Below are positions 1-5,302 of a stretch of DNA of 5,368 bases, piece by piece. Every line of letters begins with the position of its first letter. Position 1 is the first letter of the stretch. The DNA comes from Collinsella sp. CAG:166 (GTDB lineage Bacteria; Actinomycetota; Coriobacteriia; Coriobacteriales; Coriobacteriaceae). The notes beneath the pieces are model-generated. The model did no database searches, was not told where the DNA came from, and saw nothing but the letters and a program-made list of their open reading frames with translations. The DNA lies in NCBI GenBank assembly GCA_000434535.1, contig FR878702.1:1-5368 (forward strand), given 5' to 3'. The translations under genes were made by a program, and so were the position numbers.

Positions 1-7
1 TAAAAGC

Positions 8-28
8 GCGCGGCAAAACTGACCGCGC
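8..28 (+). promoter_or_regulatory. Small GC hairpin in permease leader
   Basis: GCGCGG (8-13) can pair with CCGCGC (23-28) around the 9-base loop CAAAACTGA. No run of T follows, so it is not a convincing intrinsic terminator, although it could be the remnant of one for a gene upstream of the window. The loop read on the minus strand gives TCAGTTTTG, which fits a LytTR-type half-site at eight of nine positions. The function is unknown and the stem is short. Confidence 0.35.
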
Positions 29-34
29 AAGGGG

Positions 35-53
35 TGACGCCAAAGAGGCGTCA
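35..53 (+). promoter_or_regulatory. Perfect 7-bp inverted repeat just before permease RBS
   Basis: TGACGCC (35-41) and GGCGTCA (47-53) are perfect reverse complements separated by AAAGA. The repeat ends seven bases before the Shine-Dalgarno sequence AAGGAGGGGA (61-70). It could be an RNA hairpin that tunes translation or mRNA stability, or a DNA operator half-turn. It lacks a T tract, so a terminator is unlikely. The repeat is seen directly; its role is inferred. Confidence 0.5.
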
Positions 54-73
54 ATAAGGAAAGGAGGGGAACA

Positions 74-1525
74 ATGGCGGACAAGAACGCAGAAGTTGCA
101 GTCGAGGGTAACGGTGGCATGAAGAAAACACTCTCGCTCTGGAACTTCTTCACCATCGGTTTCGGTGCCATCATCGGTACCGGTTGGGTTCTGCAGGTCG
201 GCGACTGGATGGTCGTGGGCGGCGGTCCCGTTCCCGCTATGATCGCATTCCTCTTGGGTGCAATCTTCCTCGTGCCCGTCGGAGCCGTTTTCGGTGAGCT
301 CACGGCTGCTATCCCCATCTCGGGTGGCATCGTCGAGTATGTCGATCGTAGCTTTGGCCGTACGCTGAGCTACATCACCGGTTGGCTTTTGGCCCTGGGC
401 AACGGTATCCTGTGCCCGTGGGAGGCCATCGCCATTTCGACCCTCGTGTCCGAGATGTTCGGCAGCCTGCCCGGTCTTGAGTGGCTGCGCGCCGTCAAGC
501 TCTACACCATCCTGGGCGCCGACGTTTATCTGTTCCCGACGCTGATCGCGCTTGGCTTTGCAGTCTACGTCATCTTCCTCAACTTCCGCGGTGCCAGCTC
601 GGCTGCCAAGCTTCAGGCCTTCCTGACCAAGGCCCTGCTCTGCGGCATGCTGCTCGCCATGGGCGTCTCGCTGTTCACCGGCTCGCCGGACAATGCCATG
701 CCCGTGTTCTCCCAGGTCAGCGGCGCTGGTGGCGGCAAAGCCGCTACCGAGAGCACCAGCCTGTTCGCCGGCATCGTGTCGGTCCTGGTTCTAACTCCGT
801 TCTTCTACGCCGGTTTCGACACCATTCCTCAGCAGGCTGAGGAAGCAGCCGAGGGCCTCAACTGGAACAAGTTCGGCAAGATCATCTCCCTGGCCCTACT
901 GGCCGCCGGCGGCTTCTACATGGTCTGCATCTACTCGTTCGGCACCATCCTCGACTGGCATGAGTTTGTTAAGAGCCCGGTTCCCGCGCTTGCCTGCCTC
1001 AAGGGCATCAACATGCTCCTGTACCTGGCCATGCTCGTCATCGCCACGCTTGGACCCATGGGCCCGATGAACTCCTTCTACGGCGCCACGAGCCGCATCA
1101 TGCTCGCCATGGGCCGCAAGGGCCAGCTGCCCGAGAAATTCGCCGAGGTCGACCCCAAGTCCGGCGCTCCCAAGCTCGCCTGCGTCGTTCTGGGCGTCAT
1201 CACCGTCATCGGTCCGTTCCTGGGCAAGAACATGCTCATTCCTCTGACCAATGTGTCGGCTCTCGCCTTCATCTTCTCCTGCGGCATGGTCGCCCTCGCC
1301 TGCCTGCGCATGCGCTTCACCGAGCCCGACCTGCCTCGTCCCTACGAGGTGCCCGGCGGCAAGTTTGGCATCAGCCTCGCTATCGCTGCCTGCGCCATTA
1401 TCATCGGCCTGCTCGTGATTCCGTTCTCTCCCGCCTCCCTCAACATGGTGGAGTGGAGCATCGTGATCGGCTGGTTGGCTATTGGCCTGGCCCTCATGGC
1501 TTTCACCAATTCCCGTAAAAAGTAA
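74..1525 (+). CDS. APC superfamily amino acid/amine permease
   Basis: This 483-residue protein is a cytoplasmic-membrane secondary transporter with about 12 predicted helices (roughly 22-46, 53-78, 96-128, 150-170, 181-201, 229-250, 268-293, 315-333, 366-384, 388-412, 432-451, 460-477). APC hallmarks are visible: the unwound helix-1 motif GFGAIIGTGW (29-38), GELTAAIPISGG (74-85), the helix-6 stretch FFYAGFDTIPQQAEEA (243-258), SRIMLAMGRKGQLP (340-353), and EPDLPRPYEVPGG (417-429) before helix 11. Family members import amino acids, amines or derivatives with protons or sodium, or exchange them. ATG 74 follows an excellent Shine-Dalgarno AAGGAGGGGA (61-70); the internal Met16 has none. All arginine codons examined are CGC or CGT, suggesting good expression. 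It is followed 131 bases later by an amidohydrolase, so the substrate is probably something that enzyme cleaves (inference). The subfamily and substrate cannot be assigned. Confidence 0.93.
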   Translation: MADKNAEVAVEGNGGMKKTLSLWNFFTIGFGAIIGTGWVLQVGDWMVVGGGPVPAMIAFLLGAIFLVPVGAVFGELTAAIPISGGIVEYVDRSFGRTLSYITGWLLALGNGILCPWEAIAISTLVSEMFGSLPGLEWLRAVKLYTILGADVYLFPTLIALGFAVYVIFLNFRGASSAAKLQAFLTKALLCGMLLAMGVSLFTGSPDNAMPVFSQVSGAGGGKAATESTSLFAGIVSVLVLTPFFYAGFDTIPQQAEEAAEGLNWNKFGKIISLALLAAGGFYMVCIYSFGTILDWHEFVKSPVPALACLKGINMLLYLAMLVIATLGPMGPMNSFYGATSRIMLAMGRKGQLPEKFAEVDPKSGAPKLACVVLGVITVIGPFLGKNMLIPLTNVSALAFIFSCGMVALACLRMRFTEPDLPRPYEVPGGKFGISLAIAACAIIIGLLVIPFSPASLNMVEWSIVIGWLAIGLALMAFTNSRKK

Positions 1526-1531
1526 CGCCTA

Positions 1532-1583
1532 GCCGGGGCGGATCGGGTGCGCGGGCCCCTCTCTCCCGCGCACCGAACCCGGC
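1532..1583 (+). promoter_or_regulatory. Two-tier stem-loop between permease and amidohydrolase
   Basis: An inner stem of ten perfect, mostly GC pairs joins GGTGCGCGGG (1546-1555) to CCCGCGCACC (1565-1574) over the loop CCCCTCTCT. An outer six-pair stem joins GCCGGG (1532-1537) to CCCGGC (1578-1583), starting six bases after the permease stop codon. There is no T tract after it, so it is a poor classical terminator. It may instead be a 3' stabiliser or processing site giving different permease and amidohydrolase mRNA levels, or a partial or Rho-assisted terminator. The pairing is clear; the role is inferred. Confidence 0.6.
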
Positions 1584-1608
1584 ACCACTTGGGTAGCTTT
1601 GTGAGGCC

Positions 1609-1638
1609 TTAACCCAACACGGCCTCGCCCACTATATG
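1609..1638 (+). promoter_or_regulatory. Weak promoter candidate for amidohydrolase
   Basis: TTAACC (1609-1614) and TATATG (1633-1638) lie 18 bases apart, each matching four of six bases of the -35 and -10 consensus. A transcript would start near 1645, almost at the ribosome binding site. The match is poor, and co-transcription with the permease is just as likely. Confidence 0.2.
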
Positions 1639-1646
1639 GATCCATA
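1635..1646. promoter_or_regulatory. 12-bp perfect palindrome abutting amidohydrolase RBS
   Basis: TATGGATCCATA is a perfect palindrome whose last A begins the Shine-Dalgarno AAGGAGGA (1646-1653) of the amidohydrolase. It overlaps the possible -10 element. A repressor bound here could block initiation; as RNA it would be too tight to form a hairpin without opening the centre. Its role as an operator is an inference from position and symmetry alone. Confidence 0.35.
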
Positions 1647-1656
1647 AGGAGGAACC

Positions 1657-2934
1657 ATGTCCACTAAGTATGCAATCGTTGGCGGCAAGCTCATCGACGG
1701 TACCGGTGCCGAACCGGTCGAGAACTCACTCGTTCTCGTCGACGACAGCGGCAAGATCGAGTACGCCGGTGCTATGCAGGACCTTCCCGAGGGCGTTGAG
1801 GTTATCGACGCCGCCGGCAAGACCGTCCTTCCCGGCCTGATCGACACCCACCTGCACTTCTCGGGCAACTTGACCGACGATGACACCGACTGGGTCATGC
1901 AGCCGCTCCTCGAGAAGCAGGCCGTCGCCGTCAAGCAGGCCTACGACTGCCTCACCCACGGCCTCACCACCGTCTGCGAGATCGGCCGCTTTGGTATCCA
2001 GATCCGTGACTGCATCGACAAGGGCGTCTTCAAGGGCCCGCGCGTTCTGGCCACCGGCCTTGGCTTCTGCCGCGTTGCCGGCCACGGCGACTCCCACCAC
2101 TGCAGCCAGGAGCTCAACAAGGAATCGCACCCCTGGGGCGATCAGGTCGACGGTCCTTGGGATCTGCGCAAGGCCGTCCGTCGTCGCCTGCGCGAGAACC
2201 CCGATGCCATCAAGATCTGGGCTACCGGTGGCGGCATCTGGCGCTGGGATTCCGGTCGCGACCAGCACTATTGCTCCGAGGAGATCCAGGCCGTGGTCGA
2301 AGAGGCAAAGATGGTCGGTATCCCCGTGTGGAGCCACTGCTACAACAACCACGCCGCTGCCTACGATTCCGTCCGCTTTGGCTGCGAGCAGCTGATTCAC
2401 GGTTTCGATATCGATGAGCGCACCATGGACCTCATGGCCGAGCAGGGCACCTTCTTCACCCCGACAATTGCCTTCCTGCCCACCTGGTACGCCACCTATC
2501 CGCCCGTCTACGTCCCCGAGCTGCACGACAAGTACGAGGGCACCCTGGTCGAGAAGGAGCTGCAGCGCAACTACGACTGCCTGCGCGAGGCCAAGAAGCG
2601 CGGCGTCGTCATGACGATCGGCTCCGACTCCTTCTCCTTCGTCACCCCGTACGGCACCTGCTCCATCGAGGAGATGTACGAGTTCGTCGACAAGATCGGC
2701 TTCACCCCGGTCGAGACCATCACCTGTGCCACCCTCAACGGTGCCAAGATGTGCCACATCGAGGACGAGACCGGTTCCATCGAGGCCGGCAAGTGCGCCG
2801 ACCTGCTGGTCGTCAACGGTGACGTCGCCGCCGACATCCACGTGCTCAACACCGACAACATGGACGTCATCATGAAGGACGGCTGGATCGTCGAGGCAGG
2901 CACCTTTGGCGAGGCCAACAAATACAGCGCCTAA
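1657..2934 (+). CDS. Metal-dependent amidohydrolase, prolidase/imidazolonepropionase-like
   Basis: This 425-residue cytoplasmic hydrolase has the composite fold of the amidohydrolase superfamily: a small N-terminal beta domain (about 1-57), a TIM barrel (about 58-375), and a C-terminal return strand containing GSIEAGKCADLLVV (373-386). The metal site is complete: H65-x-H67 in GLIDTHLH, K186 in the IKI strand (expected carboxylated lysine), H227, H248 in LIHG, and D324 in GSD. GHGD (142-145) is also typical of the group containing Xaa-Pro dipeptidases, Xaa-Arg/Lys carboxypeptidases and imidazolonepropionase relatives. Members hydrolyse peptide or cyclic amide bonds. No signal peptide is seen. 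ATG 1657 follows AAGGAGGA with a short spacing. The regions around K186, H227 and D324 depart from the usual family pattern, so the substrate is open. All 16 arginines use CGC or CGT, suggesting high expression. It is likely paired with the upstream permease, which would supply its substrate. Confidence 0.9.
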   Translation: MSTKYAIVGGKLIDGTGAEPVENSLVLVDDSGKIEYAGAMQDLPEGVEVIDAAGKTVLPGLIDTHLHFSGNLTDDDTDWVMQPLLEKQAVAVKQAYDCLTHGLTTVCEIGRFGIQIRDCIDKGVFKGPRVLATGLGFCRVAGHGDSHHCSQELNKESHPWGDQVDGPWDLRKAVRRRLRENPDAIKIWATGGGIWRWDSGRDQHYCSEEIQAVVEEAKMVGIPVWSHCYNNHAAAYDSVRFGCEQLIHGFDIDERTMDLMAEQGTFFTPTIAFLPTWYATYPPVYVPELHDKYEGTLVEKELQRNYDCLREAKKRGVVMTIGSDSFSFVTPYGTCSIEEMYEFVDKIGFTPVETITCATLNGAKMCHIEDETGSIEAGKCADLLVVNGDVAADIHVLNTDNMDVIMKDGWIVEAGTFGEANKYSA

Positions 2935-2937
2935 GAT

Positions 2938-2974
2938 ACCGTTTGTCGATGGCTGGATGTAAAACACAGTTTTT
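2938..2974 (+). promoter_or_regulatory. Possible LytTR-type direct repeats
   Basis: ACCGTTTGT (2938-2946) fits the published LytTR half-site pattern, approximately [TA][AC][CA]GTTN[AG][TG], at all nine positions, and ACAGTTTTT (2966-2974) fits eight of nine. They are in the same orientation upstream of the kinase gene, which is paired with a LytTR regulator. The gap between them is 19 bases, longer than the usual 10-13, which weakens the call. Autoregulation is an inference. Confidence 0.25.
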
Positions 2975-2975
2975 G

Positions 2976-2990
2976 ATTGCATAATGCAAT
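2976..2990. promoter_or_regulatory. 15-bp palindrome ahead of kinase gene
   Basis: ATTGCAT (2976-2982) and ATGCAAT (2984-2990) are perfect reverse complements around a single A. The palindrome contains CATAAT (2980-2985), a five-of-six match to a -10 element, but I find no good -35 at 16-18 bases. Its AT content stands out in this GC-rich window and marks it as a likely protein-binding site (operator), possibly overlapping a promoter. It sits directly before the terminator hairpin. Confidence 0.4.
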
Positions 2991-2992
2991 GG

Positions 2993-3019
2993 AGAGGGTC
3001 GCTTGCGGCCCTCTTTATT
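2993..3019 (+). terminator. Intrinsic terminator after amidohydrolase
   Basis: AGAGGG (2993-2998) pairs with CCCTCT (3009-3014), extended inward by a G-T wobble and two GC pairs to a nine-pair stem with the loop CTTG. TTTATT follows as an interrupted U tract. It would end the permease-amidohydrolase transcript. Only 26 bases separate it from ATG 3046 of the kinase, so it may also act as a leaky terminator or attenuator for the regulatory genes. Confidence 0.75.
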
Positions 3020-3037
3020 GCTATCGGTGCGGTAGAT

Positions 3038-3054
3038 AAAAGGGGATGACGGTG
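3038..3054 (+). promoter_or_regulatory. RBS that favours a GTG start for the kinase
   Basis: The only purine-rich ribosome binding site is AAAAGGGG (3038-3045), which directly touches ATG 3046 with no spacer. The in-frame GTG at 3052 lies six bases after it, a normal spacing. The true protein may therefore begin two codons later than the ATG call. A small stem, CTATC (3021-3025) with GGTAG (3031-3035), lies just upstream. Confidence 0.5.
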
Positions 3055-4437
3055 GATTTAAACAGGCTGATTCTGGGCAAGAGCTACAACTCTACCAAGG
3101 TCTTTCGTACGGCCCAGCATGTGGTCCAGGCCATCCTGCTCGGTGTTGTCGTTCCGGCGCTTATTCTGCTGCTTATCTGGGATTTAACCGATAACCCCAA
3201 TCCCGTTCCGGGCGTCGTCGTCATCGCCGGCATGGTCATGCTGTGCTTCTTCTTCTCGTATGTCTTTGTGGTTCCCGACGACCTCACATCGAGCGCAACC
3301 GACCGTACGCTCGCCATCGCATCAAAAATATTCGCCTACACGTCGCGCGGCCTTACGCCCGAAGCGGCCCTGGGCGCCTCTAAAATCATCCTGTCCGAGA
3401 CCATCGCCTCTGCCATTTGCTTTACCGACGGCAAGCAGGTGCTGGCAAGCTGGGGCGAGGACTCGGCAAAGTGCCCTGCCGGCACCCCGGTGGTGCTCAA
3501 GACCACGCTCAACGTGATTGAGACGGGCGAGCAGAGCGTGTTTTCGCGTGACGCCTCCAATGAGACGGGCGGCTATTTTCCCCGCCTGCGCGCCGGCATT
3601 GTCGCGCCGCTTACCGTGCGCGGGCATTGCGTGGGCACACTCGAGCTGTATTACCCCCGCCTGAGCAGCATCGATATGCGCCAGACGGCCCTTGCCTCGG
3701 GCTTTGCCGATCTAATTTCCACGCAGCTCGCTAGCTTTGAGCTCGAGCGCCAGGACGAGCTCACGGCCCGCGTTGAGCTTCGCGCCCTGCAGTCGCAGGT
3801 CGATCCGCATTTTCTATTCAATACCATTAGCACGATCGTGTCGCTCGTTCGAACCGAGCCCGACAAGGCGCGATCGCTGCTGATCGACTTTTCCAACTAC
3901 TATCGTCAGACGCTTTCTGACTCCGATACGCTCACCACGCTCGAGCACGAGGTGGAACAGGGCACTCGTTATATCAATCTTATGCAGGCCCGGTATGGCG
4001 ACGGCCGTCTGCGCGTTTCGGTCGACATCGACTTTGAGGTGCGCGACAGCCTGGTGCCGCCGTTTATCTTGCAGCCGCTGCTCGAAAACTGCATCAAGCA
4101 CGCACAGCGCGAGACCGAGCCGCTTTCTATTCGTGTTAGGGCTTTCGAGACCGATGACGGCTTGGAGATCATCGTCGAAGACGACGGCATCGGGATGAGC
4201 GAAGAAGTCTGCGCGCATCTGTTTGAGCAGCATCGCCGAGAGGAGCCCGAGAGCATTACCGCCGACGGCTCCATCAAGCGAGGTTGCGGCCTGGCGCTCT
4301 TCAACGTGCTTCAGCGCATCCATTTCTTTTACGGAGAAGATTCTGGCATGCGCGTGAAGTCCCAGGAGGGCGTGGGAACACAGGTCATCGTTGAGTTGAA
4401 CGGCGAGCCGCATGAGCCGGCGCCGCTAACGGTGTAG
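3046..4437 (+). CDS. LytS-type membrane sensor histidine kinase
   Basis: This 463-residue sensor kinase phosphorylates the LytTR regulator encoded just downstream. Its order is: a basic cytoplasmic N-terminus; two membrane helices (about 24-45 and 54-77) joined by only about eight residues; a probable GAF-like domain (about 88-230); a helical linker; the His_kinase domain with phosphoacceptor H255 in LQSQVDPHFLFN; and an HATPase domain. ATP-site elements are the N box ILQPLLENCIKHA (N348), the G1 box EDDGIGM (D380) and the G2 box GCGL (413-416). It lacks the multi-helix 5TM-LytS sensor domain, and its outside loop is too small to be a ligand domain, so the signal is probably cytoplasmic, within the membrane, or relayed by a partner protein. 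ATG 3046 has no spacer after its ribosome binding site, and GTG 3052 fits better. Rare arginine codons (AGG, CGA, CGG) suggest lower expression than the upstream genes. The response regulator starts 38 bases after the stop. Confidence 0.92.
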   Translation: MTVDLNRLILGKSYNSTKVFRTAQHVVQAILLGVVVPALILLLIWDLTDNPNPVPGVVVIAGMVMLCFFFSYVFVVPDDLTSSATDRTLAIASKIFAYTSRGLTPEAALGASKIILSETIASAICFTDGKQVLASWGEDSAKCPAGTPVVLKTTLNVIETGEQSVFSRDASNETGGYFPRLRAGIVAPLTVRGHCVGTLELYYPRLSSIDMRQTALASGFADLISTQLASFELERQDELTARVELRALQSQVDPHFLFNTISTIVSLVRTEPDKARSLLIDFSNYYRQTLSDSDTLTTLEHEVEQGTRYINLMQARYGDGRLRVSVDIDFEVRDSLVPPFILQPLLENCIKHAQRETEPLSIRVRAFETDDGLEIIVEDDGIGMSEEVCAHLFEQHRREEPESITADGSIKRGCGLALFNVLQRIHFFYGEDSGMRVKSQEGVGTQVIVELNGEPHEPAPLTV

Positions 4438-4475
4438 CACGCGGTTGGATTGAGAGAAAAAGAGGGGAAGCGCAT

Positions 4476-5210
4476 ATGTCCGAAGGCTGGAACATCTTGG
4501 TGGTTGATGACGAGCCTCCCATTAGAGCTGAGCTACGCTATCTGTTGGAAAAGGATACGCGTGTTGGTCAGATTGCCGAGGCGGGCAATGTCACCGAAGC
4601 CGTGGAGTCGATTCTGTCGAACAAGCCCGACGTGCTGTTTTTAGACATTACCATGCCCGGTCGCTCGGGAATTGAGCTTGCCGAGACGCTGCAGAACCTA
4701 AAGACGCCGCCGGTCGTGGTGTTTGTGACGGCATTTGCCGAGTATGCGGCTGATGCCTATAACCTCGATGCTGTCGATTACATCGTCAAACCGGTCGAGG
4801 ATGCCCGCTTGTCAAAGGCGCTCGACAAGATCGAGGTCGCCTTGGGCACTCGCCGTGTCGTCCATGCTCCGCGCCAGCCTTTGCGCCTGACAGTGGATCG
4901 CGGGGGCAAAAAGGTGTTCATTCCCGTGGCGGATGTCTGCTACTTTGAGGCACGCGCCGATTTTTGCAACGTCGTCTGCGCCGAGGGAACATACCTGATC
5001 AATGAGTCGATTTCCTCGCTCGAGCGGCGCTTGGCCTCCGAGGGCTTTATCCGTGTCCATCGCAGCTATCTGGTCAATTTGGAAGACGTGCATAATGTCG
5101 AGATCGGTTCCACGGGTCTTATGGAGCTCAGGCTCGATCGCGTAACCTCGACGGTGCCCGTGTCCCGTCGTCGTGCTGCCGAGGTCAAGGCACACTTGGG
5201 GCTTGCGTAG
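4476..5210 (+). CDS. LytTR-family response regulator
   Basis: This 244-residue DNA-binding response regulator is the evident partner of the kinase upstream. The receiver domain (about 5-120) has the acidic pair D11-D12, the phosphoacceptor D57 in LFLDITMPG, T85, and K105-P106. The LytTR DNA-binding domain (about 137-241) carries the family signatures FEARADFCNV (157-166), FIRVHRSYLVN (191-201) and VPVSRRRAAEVK (227-238). LytTR proteins bind pairs of short direct repeats and often activate transporter or surface genes. ATG 4476 follows GAGGGG (4462-4467) at eight bases. The 38-base gap after the kinase has no terminator, so the two genes are probably one transcript. Likely targets are the permease-amidohydrolase pair and its own operon (inference). 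Both domains are complete. Confidence 0.95.
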   Translation: MSEGWNILVVDDEPPIRAELRYLLEKDTRVGQIAEAGNVTEAVESILSNKPDVLFLDITMPGRSGIELAETLQNLKTPPVVVFVTAFAEYAADAYNLDAVDYIVKPVEDARLSKALDKIEVALGTRRVVHAPRQPLRLTVDRGGKKVFIPVADVCYFEARADFCNVVCAEGTYLINESISSLERRLASEGFIRVHRSYLVNLEDVHNVEIGSTGLMELRLDRVTSTVPVSRRRAAEVKAHLGLA

Positions 5211-5218
5211 GCGGTCTG

Positions 5219-5263
5219 CATGCCATCGTTTACCGCCGCAGGTTTGGCATGACCGTGCGGTGG
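5219..5263 (+). other. Overlapping alternative stem-loops after the regulator
   Basis: CATGCCA (5219-5225) can pair with TGGCATG (5245-5251). Alternatively CCGCCGCA (5233-5240) can pair with TGCGGTGG (5256-5263), with one G-T pair. The two stems interlock, so they are either mutually exclusive or pseudoknot-like. No T tract follows either. They may form a weak terminator for the regulator gene or may be chance structure. Confidence 0.3.
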
Positions 5264-5270
5264 GCATAAT
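5244..5270 (+). promoter_or_regulatory. Possible promoter for the last gene
   Basis: TTGGCA (5244-5249) and CATAAT (5265-5270) each match five of six consensus bases, with a short 15-base spacer. The -10 ends 32 bases before ATG 5303, giving a leader of about 25 bases. The short spacing makes this a tentative call. Confidence 0.35.
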
Positions 5271-5302
5271 GGGTGGCATCGAATGAAATCGAAAGGATCA
5301 TT

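Noticed and set aside
34..57. Possible leader peptide GTG...TAA (seven codons, MTPKRRQ) before the permease
   Set aside because: It has no properly spaced ribosome binding site and no run of a regulatory amino acid. The overlapping hairpin explains the sequence as well.
1726..2982. Long minus-strand open frame (418 codons) opposite the amidohydrolase
   Set aside because: It is rich in V, G, L, D and A with no recognisable motif, and arises from the strong third-position C bias of the real gene. The + strand protein has every amidohydrolase metal ligand and a strong ribosome binding site.
3009..3045. A promoter between the terminator and the kinase start
   Set aside because: GATAAA (3035-3040) resembles a weak -10, but no acceptable -35 lies 16-18 bases upstream, and transcription would begin inside the coding start.
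3814..4413. Minus-strand open frame (199 codons) opposite the kinase
   Set aside because: It covers the conserved kinase core encoded on the + strand, shows no domain of its own and is explained as a shadow of a GC-rich gene.
4450..4644. Overlapping + strand open frame at the start of the response regulator
   Set aside because: It is out of frame with the clear receiver domain, and its protein has no recognisable features.
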